Part shown: positions 40,059 to 47,181 of the stretch, in pieces
Layout of the letters: the number at the start of each line of letters is the position of its first letter
Numbering within the stretch: position 1 is the first letter of the stretch
From: VBCK01 sp036270655
GTDB lineage: Bacteria; Pseudomonadota; Gammaproteobacteria; Burkholderiales; Burkholderiaceae_F
Reading direction: 5' to 3'
DNA length: 47,181 bases
Assembly (NCBI GenBank): GCA_036270655.1
Contig: DATBCD010000067.1
Coordinates: 1 to 47,181 of the forward strand
Program-made: the position numbers and the translations under genes
Notes under the pieces: generated by a model
Told to the model about the DNA's origin: nothing
Seen by the model: only the letters and a program-made list of their open reading frames with translations
Databases searched by the model: none

Positions 40059-41263
40059 GACTGCGGCCCGCTGGTGGCGACGCGAACCTTCGTGCCATCG
40101 GCGATCGCGTCGGTCGGATTCAGAATCACAGCTTCATCGCCCGCAAGACCCGAAGCGACCTCGACATGTGAGCCGAAATCCCGTCCGATCGTGATCGTCT
40201 TCAGGGCCACCGCGCCGTTGCCGTCCACGGTGGCGACCTGCACGCCCTGGGGCCGGAACAGCAGCGTGTTCACCGGGAGCGAATAACCCGGCTGGGCGGC
40301 GTGCAGCTGCAGGTGTACTTGTGCATACGAGCCGGGAAGCAGGGCGCCGTCGGGGTTCGGCACGCCGACTTCCAGCCGCAGGGTTCGCGTCACCGGATTG
40401 ATGGCACGGGTGTTTCTCGCGATCCTGCCCGGAAATTTGCGGTCCGGGAACTGGCTCAGCGTCAGGTAGGCCCCCGCGCCGGGGGCCGCCGCCTGCCGCG
40501 AATAGTCCTGCGGCACGTCGACGTACACGCGCAGCGTGCCGGTCTGGGCGAGGTCGAACAGGTCCCTGGCGGGACCGCCCGCACTGCCGGCATCGATCAG
40601 CGCGCCGACGTCGACGTTGCGCGCGATGATGGTGCCGTCGAACGGGGCATAGACTTTCTCGTAGGACTGCAGCTTCTCCAGCCGCGCTACGTTCGAGTTC
40701 GCCGCCTCCAGAAGCGCCTGCTTGGCCTCGGCATCGCTCGCCATCACGTCCGCTTCCTGCCGTGACACCGAGTTGCTCACCAGCAAGTCCTTATAGCGCC
40801 GTGCCGTCACCGCGGCGAGCTGCTGATTCGCCTGCGCCTGCTTCTGGTCCGCACGCGCCTGGCGCAGCTGATCGTCGACCTCCGGCGCATCGATTTCAGC
40901 CAGCAATTGGCCGACCTTGACCTGCCCGCCGATGTCTACGGTCCACTTTCTCAGATAACCGCTCGCCCTGGCATAAATCGGCGTCTGCTGCAACGCCTCC
41001 ACATCCCCAGGCAGCAACACCTCCTGCGCACCTGGGGCGGCTTGCGGGCGCATCACTGAAACGGTCGGCTCGGCCAGGGCCGCAGTCTGTTGTGTCAGCG
41101 CACGATGCGCGAAGATGCGCGGCACGATCCCTAGCGCCAGCGCGGCGACGGCCGCCGCGGCGGATATCCAGAGAATCCGTCGACGGCGGCGAGGGGCCGG
41201 GATCGCAGGGTCGCGATGGACAGGAGCGGCTGCGGACACACGATCGTTCGGTAGGGAATCCAT
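40055..41263 (-). CDS. RND efflux periplasmic adaptor (membrane fusion protein)
   Basis: A 402-aa membrane fusion protein. A transmembrane anchor (about residues 30-48, after PRRRRR) is followed by the lipoyl half-motifs YARASGYLRKWTVDIGGQVKVGQLLAEIDAP and VYAPFDGTIIARNVDVGALI, separated by an alpha-helical hairpin (QLRQARADQKQAQANQQL). The ATG at 41263 lies 13 bp after the permease stop with AAAGG upstream; a start at 41308 would overlap the permease gene. It links permease and outer-membrane channel. Confidence 0.95.
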   Translation of the reverse strand: MDSLPNDRVSAAAPVHRDPAIPAPRRRRRILWISAAAAVAALALGIVPRIFAHRALTQQTAALAEPTVSVMRPQAAPGAQEVLLPGDVEALQQTPIYARASGYLRKWTVDIGGQVKVGQLLAEIDAPEVDDQLRQARADQKQAQANQQLAAVTARRYKDLLVSNSVSRQEADVMASDAEAKQALLEAANSNVARLEKLQSYEKVYAPFDGTIIARNVDVGALIDAGSAGGPARDLFDLAQTGTLRVYVDVPQDYSRQAAAPGAGAYLTLSQFPDRKFPGRIARNTRAINPVTRTLRLEVGVPNPDGALLPGSYAQVHLQLHAAQPGYSLPVNTLLFRPQGVQVATVDGNGAVALKTITIGRDFGSHVEVASGLAGDEAVILNPTDAIADGTKVRVATSGPQS

Positions 41264-41276
41264 TTCTAGTGGCCTT

Positions 41277-44200
41277 TCAGGCAGAGAGTTGTGCGGCAAG
41301 GCGCCCACCCGAGGCGTGGGTTTGCTTTGCGCGCCAGCCGTGAATCAGCGAGAACACCACGGGCACAATCAGCAGCGTCGCACAGGTGCCGACGACGAGC
41401 CCACCGATGACGGCGCGGCCCAGCGGTGCGTTTTGCTCACCGCCATCGCCCATGCCGATGGCCATTGGCACCATGCCAATCAGCATCGCCAAAGCCGTCA
41501 TCACCACCGGGCGAAAACGTCCGATACCCGCCTCGCGCGCGGCATGATGGGGGTCGAGGCCGGATGCGAGCCTTTCGCGGGCGAAGCTCACCACCAGGAT
41601 GCTGTTGGCCGTGGCGATACCGATGACCATCATGGCACCGGTCAGCGCGGGTACGCTGAGCGTGGTCTGCGTCACGAACAGCATCCACGCGACTCCGGAC
41701 AGCACTGCGGGCACGCCGCTGATGGCGATCAGGGGGTCGAGCCAGGACTGGAAGTTGACCACCATCAACAGATAGACCAGCACGATGGCCAGGGCCAGAC
41801 CGGCGTACAGGCCGGAAAACGAGCTCTGCATCGTCTGCACCTGGCCGCGAACCACCACGAACGAGCCGGCCGGCACGTCCTTTTGCGCCTGTGCAACGAT
41901 CTTTTGCACGTCGCCGGCCACGCCGCCCAGATCGCGCCCCTGTACCGATCCAAATACGTCGATCACCGGCTGTACGTTGTAGTGCGAAATTACCGCCTGC
42001 TGCATCGTGCGCGACATGCTGCCGAGCGAGCCCAGCACGTCGGACGTGAGCCCTGCGGAGCTACCCATCGCGCCGGCGGCTTGAGCGCCCATGCCTGCGG
42101 GAACCGGCGCGCGCGTCAGCGGGATATTGGCCAGCGACTGCAGGGAATCGACCTGGTACTGAGGCGTTTCGGTCATCAGCGGATAGCTCACCCCGTTTTT
42201 CGGGTTGAGCCAGAAATTCGGCGAAGTCTGCGAGCTGCCTGATAGAGCGATCAACAGGTTCTGCGCCACGTCATGTTGCGTGAACCCGGCCTGCAAGGCT
42301 TTGGTGCGATCCACGTTGACGTCGATTTCCGGCTGATCGGCAGGCTGCTGAATACGCAGATCGACCAGTCCCGGCACGCTGCGCAACTGCGCCATCAGCT
42401 TGTCGGCGAAGGCGCGATTCTGGTCGATCTGGTTGCCCACGACCTGGATGTCGATGGGGGCGGGCAGGCCGAAGTTCAGGATCTGACTGACCATGTCCGC
42501 CGGCAGGAAAGAGAAGGTGATGCCGGGGAAAGCCTGGGCCAGCGAGGAGCGCAGCGTCCTGACGTATTGCGCCGTCGGCCGGTGCTTGGCGTTCAGCGTC
42601 ACCAGGACGTCGGCATCGGCCGAGCCGATCGGAAGGGCCGAGTCGTAACTGATGTTGATGCCACTGACCGGCAGGCCGATGTTGTCGACGATGCCGGACA
42701 GCTCGGCGGCGGGGATCGTCGCCCGGATGTGCTGCTCGATCTCGTCCGCCAGGCGGGCCGTCTGTTCGATGCGCGTGCCGGTCTTGGCCCGGAAGTGCAG
42801 GCGGATTTCGCCCGAATCGATCGTGGGGAAGAAGTCCCGGCCGAGGACCGGCACCAGGGACAGGGACGCCAGACAGCCTGCCGCTGCCAGCAGCATCAGC
42901 CGCCGCGGCCGCCCCAGGCCGGCCTCGAGCAGGCCCTGGTAGCGGTTGCGCAGACCGGAGAATGCGGCTTCGAAGCCGCGCTGGAATCGCTGGAAACGGT
43001 TGAGCGTCGGCGCTCCAGCGTCGCCCGGGCGCTGCGCGCGCAACAGGTACAGCGCGAGCGTCGGCACCAGGGTGCGCGAGAAGAAGTACGAAGCCAGCAT
43101 CGCGAATACCACGGCCTCTGCCAGCGGGATGAACAGGTAGCGCGCCACCCCGGACAACAGGAACATCGGAGCGAACACGATGCAGATCGACAGCGTCGAT
43201 ACCAGCGTCGGCAAGGCGATCTCGGCCGAGGCGTCGAGGATGGCCTGCTCGAGAGCCTGGCCCGATTCGAGCTTGTGCGCGATGTTCTCGATCGCCACCG
43301 TGGCGTCGTCGACCAGAATGCCGACGGCGAGGGCCAGGCCGCCCAGCGTCATGATGTTGATGCTCTGGCCGAGCGCCGACAGCGCCGTCAGCGAAGCCAG
43401 GATCGACAACGGGATGGTGATGGCGATGATCAGCGTGGAGCGCCAGCTGCCGAGGAACACCAGGATCATGATGCCGGTCAGGCATGCGGCGATCAGGCCT
43501 TCGCGGATAACGCCCGATACCGCCGACGTGACGAAGACGGATTGATCCGAGGCGATCTGCACGTGCAGCGACTTCGGCAGGCCGGCCTCGATCCGCGGCA
43601 GCAGTTGCTTCACCTGCCCTATGATGGTCAGGGTGGAGGCGCTGCCGCTCTTTTCGATTTCCAGCAGCGCCGAGCGCTTGCCATCGGTACGCACGATATT
43701 GGTCTGGGGTGCATAGCCGTCGCGCACGTGAGCCACGTCGCGGATGTAGATGGTGCCGTTCGACCCGGTCTTGATCGGCAGGTCGTTCAGTTCCTCCACC
43801 ACCTGCGGGCTGCCGTTCATGTTGACGTTGTATTCGAAGGTGCCGATTTTCGCGGTGCCGCCGGGCAGCACGAGATTCTGGGCGTTGACGGCGTTCACCA
43901 CGTCGCTCGGCGACAGTCCCTTGGCCTGCAGCGCGGCGGAATTGATATCGACCATCACCTGTCGTACCTTGCCGCCATAGGGAATCGGGACGGAGGAGCC
44001 CTGCACCGTGGCCAATTGCGTACGGATGAAGTTGTTGCCGAGGTCGAACAGTTCCTGTTCCGGCAGCTCGTCGCTGGACAGCGCCAATTGCAGGATCGGC
44101 ACCGACGAGGCGCTATAGGTCAGGATGATCGGCGGGAGGGTGCCCGGCGGCATGAACTTGAGCAGCGATTGCGAGTTGGCGGAAGCCTGCGCAATTGCAC

Positions 44201-44510
44201 GGTTGATATCGGCGCCGGGATGGAAAAAGATCTTGACGACCGAGACGCTGTTCAGCGATTGCGATTCGATGTGCTCGATATCGTCGACATCGGACGTCAA
44301 CGCGCGCTCGTATCCCGAGGTGATCCGCTGCGCCATGTCCTGCGCCGACAGGCCGCTAAAACTCCATACCACGCTCACCACGGGGATATTGATGTTCGGG
44401 AAAATGTCGGTCGGCGTGCGCAGCAGCACCAGCGGTCCTGTAATCAGCAGCAGCAGCGCCACCACGATGAACGTGTAAGGCCGGCGCAAAGCGAGTTTGA
44501 CGATCCACAT
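41277..44510 (-). CDS. RND multidrug efflux permease (HAE1-type)
   Basis: A 1077-aa inner-membrane pump with 12 predicted helices and two large periplasmic loops. It begins MWIVKLALRRPYTFIV, the typical HAE1/MexB-like end, and has the proton-relay Asp pair in GILVDDATVAIENI (about residues 401-402). The second half repeats the pattern, with MVIGIATANSILVVSFA. The relay motif GILVDDA is of the multidrug type rather than the heavy-metal CusA type. It heads a three-gene operon (permease, adaptor, channel), reversing the usual adaptor-first order. The promoter with the duplicated 70-bp module lies immediately upstream. Confidence 0.95.
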   Translation of the reverse strand: MWIVKLALRRPYTFIVVALLLLITGPLVLLRTPTDIFPNINIPVVSVVWSFSGLSAQDMAQRITSGYERALTSDVDDIEHIESQSLNSVSVVKIFFHPGADINRAIAQASANSQSLLKFMPPGTLPPIILTYSASSVPILQLALSSDELPEQELFDLGNNFIRTQLATVQGSSVPIPYGGKVRQVMVDINSAALQAKGLSPSDVVNAVNAQNLVLPGGTAKIGTFEYNVNMNGSPQVVEELNDLPIKTGSNGTIYIRDVAHVRDGYAPQTNIVRTDGKRSALLEIEKSGSASTLTIIGQVKQLLPRIEAGLPKSLHVQIASDQSVFVTSAVSGVIREGLIAACLTGIMILVFLGSWRSTLIIAITIPLSILASLTALSALGQSINIMTLGGLALAVGILVDDATVAIENIAHKLESGQALEQAILDASAEIALPTLVSTLSICIVFAPMFLLSGVARYLFIPLAEAVVFAMLASYFFSRTLVPTLALYLLRAQRPGDAGAPTLNRFQRFQRGFEAAFSGLRNRYQGLLEAGLGRPRRLMLLAAAGCLASLSLVPVLGRDFFPTIDSGEIRLHFRAKTGTRIEQTARLADEIEQHIRATIPAAELSGIVDNIGLPVSGINISYDSALPIGSADADVLVTLNAKHRPTAQYVRTLRSSLAQAFPGITFSFLPADMVSQILNFGLPAPIDIQVVGNQIDQNRAFADKLMAQLRSVPGLVDLRIQQPADQPEIDVNVDRTKALQAGFTQHDVAQNLLIALSGSSQTSPNFWLNPKNGVSYPLMTETPQYQVDSLQSLANIPLTRAPVPAGMGAQAAGAMGSSAGLTSDVLGSLGSMSRTMQQAVISHYNVQPVIDVFGSVQGRDLGGVAGDVQKIVAQAQKDVPAGSFVVVRGQVQTMQSSFSGLYAGLALAIVLVYLLMVVNFQSWLDPLIAISGVPAVLSGVAWMLFVTQTTLSVPALTGAMMVIGIATANSILVVSFARERLASGLDPHHAAREAGIGRFRPVVMTALAMLIGMVPMAIGMGDGGEQNAPLGRAVIGGLVVGTCATLLIVPVVFSLIHGWRAKQTHASGGRLAAQLSA

Positions 44511-44521
44511 GATTGTCTGCC

Positions 44522-44598
44522 CCAGTCATCGGACTGTGCGGCCAGTCTACGAAGCGGCCTTTGCCGACCGCTGTCGCGGCGATTACAAATTCGTAATC
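44522..44598 (-). promoter_or_regulatory. RND operon promoter with regulator palindrome, copy A of a 70-bp duplicated module
   Basis: The palindrome GATTACAAATTCGTAATC (44581-44598) is followed on the minus strand by a conserved stretch including a -10-like TAGACT (44549-44544). Bases 44591-44522 (minus) match 46771-46840 (plus) at 64 of 70 positions without gaps. The same palindrome also lies 22 bp upstream of a TATGAT (44620-44625) on the plus strand, so it can serve the divergent regulator gene. The box centre is about 50 bp before the predicted RND start site. Confidence 0.75.
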
Positions 44599-44654
44599 CA
44601 AATCCGGTTCTGCAAGGCCTATGATTTTCGTCACCGAAACCGTGAGTCACTTAA

Positions 44655-45329
44655 ATGCGATTGCTGGTGATCGAAGACGAGCCGAAGACAGTGGACTACC
44701 TGAAGAAGGGTCTGGAGGAATCGGGTTTCGTCGTGGATACGGCCCGCTCGGGCACCGACGGGTTGCACCTGGCGCTGACCGACGACTACGATCTGCTGGT
44801 CCTCGATGTGATGCTCCCGGGCCTGAATGGCTGGAGCGTCGTGCAGAAGTTGCGCGAACACAAGAACACGCCGGTGCTGTTTCTCAGTGCGCGCGATGAA
44901 CTGGACGATCGCGTACACGGACTGGAGCTCGGCGGCGACGACTACCTGGTCAAGCCGTTCGCTTTCGTCGAGCTGCTGGCGCGAATCCGCACGTTGTTGC
45001 GCCGCGGACCGGTACGGGAAGCGGAGCATCTGGTGATCGGCGACCTTGAAATCGACGTGCTCAAGCGGCGTGTCCGGCGCGCCGGCACGCGGATCGATCT
45101 GACCCCGCGGGAATTCTCGCTGCTGCATCTGTTGGCGAGAAAGCGCGGCGAAGTCCTCAGCCGCACCCAGATCGCTTCCTACGTCTGGGACATGAATTTC
45201 GACAGCGACACGAACGTGGTGGAGGTGGCGATCCGGCGCCTGCGTGCGAAGGTCGACGATCCGTTTGCCCTGAAGCTGATCCACACCGTGCGGGGCATGG
45301 GCTACGTGCTCGATACTCGGGAGCCTTGA
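44655..45329 (+). CDS. CusR/CopR/IrlR-type response regulator
   Basis: A 224-aa OmpR/PhoB-family regulator with the heavy-metal-type signature. The receiver has Glu7-Asp8-Glu9, phospho-acceptor Asp51 (LVLDVMLPGLNGW) and Lys101 in YLVKPF. The winged helix (about 125-220) contains LTPREFSLLHLLARKRGEVLSRTQIASYVWDMNFDSDTNVVEVAIRRLRAKVDD, the pattern of CusR, CopR and CzcR. It probably binds the TTACAAATT-type palindromes at 44581 and 46766. Its stop overlaps the kinase ATG (TGATG). Confidence 0.94.
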   Translation: MRLLVIEDEPKTVDYLKKGLEESGFVVDTARSGTDGLHLALTDDYDLLVLDVMLPGLNGWSVVQKLREHKNTPVLFLSARDELDDRVHGLELGGDDYLVKPFAFVELLARIRTLLRRGPVREAEHLVIGDLEIDVLKRRVRRAGTRIDLTPREFSLLHLLARKRGEVLSRTQIASYVWDMNFDSDTNVVEVAIRRLRAKVDDPFALKLIHTVRGMGYVLDTREP

Positions 45330-46744
45330 TGCGGCGCCTGTCCCTGACCGCGACGCTGTCTGGCGCATTTGCACTGATCACGGTCGTGACGTTCTACTTC
45401 GCCGGCAGCTACCTGTACGACAACCTTCTGACGCAGTTGCTCAGGAACGAAACCACCGAGCTGGTGCTCAAGGTGCAGCATCTTCGCAGTCTGGCGGCCG
45501 ACGAGGACTCGGCCGCCGACTTGCGCGCGCATGCTTCCCGTATCGTCAGTCAGATCGCCGGTAACGACGCCTTCGTGGTTCAGTTCCGATCGAGCGACAA
45601 CCAGATGCTGCTGGAATTCAATCCATTGGGTCTGCCGGTGATTGCGCTCGCGGCCCTCCCGGACGGAACGGCCGCCCGCGACTCCGATCTGCGGCAATGG
45701 CGGACCGAATCCGGCGGAACGGTGCGAGGAGTCGCCGCGCAGGCGCGGCTGCACAACGGCGAGGTGGTGACGCTTGTCCTCGGCCGATCCCTCGACGATG
45801 TGATGAGGCTGCTGCGCAACTATCGCGACACCATCATTCGCACGGTCGCCTTTGGGGCCCTGGCCGCGATGGGCTTGAGCTACCTGCTGGTGCGGCGGGC
45901 GTTGCTGCCGCTGCACCGGATCACCCAAGGGGCCGGCCGGATCACCATCGATGGCCTGAACACGCGCCTTGACGACGCCCATGCGTCGCCGGAGCTGCGC
46001 GACTTGAGCGTATCGCTGAACGGGATGCTGGCCCGACTGCAAGCCGGTTTCGAGCTTCTGTCCAACTACACCGAAAACCTGGCGCATGATCTGCGCACTC
46101 CAGTGAACAATTTGCGAGGACAGACGGAAGTCGCTCTGTCGCGCCCCCGCAGCGTGGAGGAGTACCAGGCCCTGCTGGCCTCCAATCTGGAGGAATACGA
46201 GCGGCTGACGCGCATGATCGAGAACATTCTGTTCCTGGCGCGCGCCGGCAATGCGCAGATCGCGCTGCGCCGCACCGAGCTGGATGCGGCCGAGCAGCTG
46301 CAGCAGGTCGCCGGGTATTTCGAGGGGCTGGCCGAGGAAGGCGGCGCATCCTTGAGAGTGCGGGCGCACGGCAAAATCAAGGCCGATGCGGTGCTGTTCC
46401 GGCGCGCTCTGAGCAACCTGCTTTCCAATGCGCTGCGCTACACGCCGAGCGGAGGCGTGATCGAGCTCACGGCGGCGCAGGTTCCCGGCGGCACTCTGGT
46501 CGGGGTCAGCAACCCGGGACCGGATATCCCTCCCGAGCAACTCGACAAGGTCTTCGAGCGCTTCTATCGCGGCGACGAGGCCCGCAGCAACTCGGCTGAT
46601 TCGACAGGGCTCGGCCTGGCGATCGTCCGCTCCGTCATGGATCTGCATCAAGGCAAGGCCCTGGCCGAGAGCTCCCGTGGTCTCACACGCTTCAGTCTGT
46701 TGTTTCCGGACGCCCCCAACGCATCCGTTTCAGATCGTTCCTGA
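45329..46744 (+). CDS. CusS/CopS-type heavy-metal sensor histidine kinase
   Basis: A 471-aa membrane kinase. The order is TM1 (about 9-29), a periplasmic sensor of about 135 residues, TM2 (170-188), HAMP, and the H-box NLAHDLRTPVNNLRGQTEVALSR with His253. The ATPase domain has NLLSNALRYTPSGG, NPGPDIPPEQL and STGLGLAIVRSVM. The H-box and the TPVNNLRG context are the hallmark of the CusS/IrlS group. The ATG at 45329 overlaps the regulator stop; a TTG directly before it is an alternative. No His/Met-rich metal-binding motif was noticed in the periplasmic loop, so copper sensing is uncertain. Confidence 0.94.
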   Translation: MRRLSLTATLSGAFALITVVTFYFAGSYLYDNLLTQLLRNETTELVLKVQHLRSLAADEDSAADLRAHASRIVSQIAGNDAFVVQFRSSDNQMLLEFNPLGLPVIALAALPDGTAARDSDLRQWRTESGGTVRGVAAQARLHNGEVVTLVLGRSLDDVMRLLRNYRDTIIRTVAFGALAAMGLSYLLVRRALLPLHRITQGAGRITIDGLNTRLDDAHASPELRDLSVSLNGMLARLQAGFELLSNYTENLAHDLRTPVNNLRGQTEVALSRPRSVEEYQALLASNLEEYERLTRMIENILFLARAGNAQIALRRTELDAAEQLQQVAGYFEGLAEEGGASLRVRAHGKIKADAVLFRRALSNLLSNALRYTPSGGVIELTAAQVPGGTLVGVSNPGPDIPPEQLDKVFERFYRGDEARSNSADSTGLGLAIVRSVMDLHQGKALAESSRGLTRFSLLFPDAPNASVSDRS

Positions 46745-46765
46745 CCGTCCTCGGCCCTCGGCACC

Positions 46766-46840
46766 TTACAAATTTGTAATCGCCGCGACAGCAGCCGGCA
46801 AAGGCAGCTTCGTAGACTGGCCATACAGTCGGATGACTGG
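46766..46840 (+). promoter_or_regulatory. Lipoprotein gene promoter with regulator palindrome, copy B of the 70-bp module
   Basis: The perfect palindrome TTACAAATTTGTAA (46766-46779) is followed by the conserved block ending ggatgactgg (46840). A -10-like TAGACT is at 46813-46818 in the same relative position as in copy A, predicting a start near 46825. The lipoprotein ATG is at 46885. The palindrome type fits CopR/CusR-family boxes. Confidence 0.75.
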
Positions 46841-46884
46841 ATTGAGCCTCAAGCGGGCTCATCGACAACGGAAGGACACTAATC

Positions 46885-47181
46885 ATGACTGCATTGAGAT
46901 CTCTATCACTCGCGCTCGCGGCTGTGTACCTCAGCGCAACGACGTTAAGCGCATGCGCGGACGTCTCCGACGGCATTGCGGCTGAACCCGCGTGCCCTTA
47001 TGGCTACTACGATACCGACCCTTATGCTTGTGCACCCTACGGCTACTATGGTCCCGAATGGTTCACGGGCGGCATTTTTATCGGCGCCGGTCCTTGGTTT
47101 CACCACCGTGACGATTTTTGGGGCCATGTAGACAATCATTTTCATCCGGACCATGGCTATCGAGGCGCAATGCCAGAGCGC
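46885..47181 (+). CDS. His- and Tyr-rich small lipoprotein, truncated by right edge
   Basis: The visible 99 residues start with a signal peptide and lipobox LSAC (Cys24), then CPYGYYDTDPYACAPYGYYG, PEWFTGGIFIGAGPWFHHR and a His-rich tail DNHFHPDH. The PYGYYGPEWF-GGIFIGAGPWFH pattern belongs to a family of short proteins I associate with Burkholderiales and their stress loci, of unknown function. No stop occurs before the edge. Its promoter is the second copy of the 70-bp module, so it is likely co-regulated with the RND pump by the adjacent two-component system. Confidence 0.8.
   Translation, partial: MTALRSLSLALAAVYLSATTLSACADVSDGIAAEPACPYGYYDTDPYACAPYGYYGPEWFTGGIFIGAGPWFHHRDDFWGHVDNHFHPDHGYRGAMPER

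Noticed and set aside
42273..44624. A 783-codon plus-strand open frame opposite the RND permease
   Set aside because: It is the reverse complement of a well-conserved gene, rich in Arg, Gln and His, with no domain signature.

Overview
The window is GC-rich, densely coding bacterial DNA. It reads as a Burkholderiales-type betaproteobacterial chromosome. The pointers are the acetoacetate decarboxylase / 3-hydroxybutyrate dehydrogenase / patatin cluster, QseBC- and CusRS-type two-component systems, an ada-alkB adaptive-response operon, GC-rich REP-like palindromes, and a short lipoprotein of a type I associate with Burkholderiales. No tRNA, rRNA, CRISPR array, insertion sequence or prophage was seen. 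The assignment to a group is inference, not a phylogeny.

Layout. 1-2723 (minus): patatin-like lipase (cut by the left edge), 3-hydroxybutyrate dehydrogenase and acetoacetate decarboxylase, a ketone-body/PHB-type module. 2925-4921 (minus): QseBC-type two-component pair. 5029-5972 (plus): RDD membrane protein and YfcE-like phosphoesterase. 5986-7955 (minus): the DUF1190 lipoprotein / glutathionylspermidine-synthase-like / DUF350 trio known from E. coli yjfLMC and ygiBC. 8021-9280: an exported protein and a small membrane protein. 9323-13507 (plus): a tightly packed run of eight small detoxification or resistance-type genes (DHFR-like, macrodomain, GST, YciI, DUF1648, GNAT, PaiB-like, GFA). 13550-14758 (minus): an HD-GYP protein whose HD dyad is replaced. 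14925-17908 (plus): ada, a 2OG-Fe(II) oxygenase, alkB and a DUF3617-like protein, preceded by a good Ada box. 17909-25761: a mosaic of palindromic repeats, membrane proteins, a POT-family transporter lacking the usual TM1 motif, an NYN/PIN-like protein with a C-terminal winged-helix-like domain, UPF0182, a haemolysin-III protein and a small membrane protein. 25961-33245 (plus): a MalT/AlkS-type LuxR regulator, then outer-membrane protein, AlkK-like acyl-CoA ligase and acyl-CoA dehydrogenase, with repeated 15-bp sites between regulator and operon. 33302-33891: a RHH/ParE toxin-antitoxin pair behind a palindromic operator. 34045-37092: succinate-semialdehyde-type dehydrogenase and acetolactate-synthase-type TPP enzyme. 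37120-38388 (minus): a thioredoxin-reductase-like flavoprotein without the CxxC. 38568-44510 (minus): RND permease, adaptor and outer-membrane channel. 44655-46744 (plus): a divergent CusRS/CopRS-type two-component system. 46885-end: a His-rich lipoprotein, cut by the right edge.

The most distinctive signal is at the right end. A 70-bp promoter segment containing a TTACAAATT(T/C)GTAA-type palindrome occurs twice, 64 of 70 bases identical. One copy drives the RND operon on the minus strand and the other drives the terminal lipoprotein on the plus strand. The two copies flank the two-component genes, which defines a likely regulon of efflux pump, lipoprotein and the regulator itself. Other signals worth following are the LuxR/AlkS-type regulator with its repeated AACTTTCGATAGGCG sites, the conserved Ada box, and the catalytically degenerate HD-GYP and thioredoxin-reductase-like proteins.
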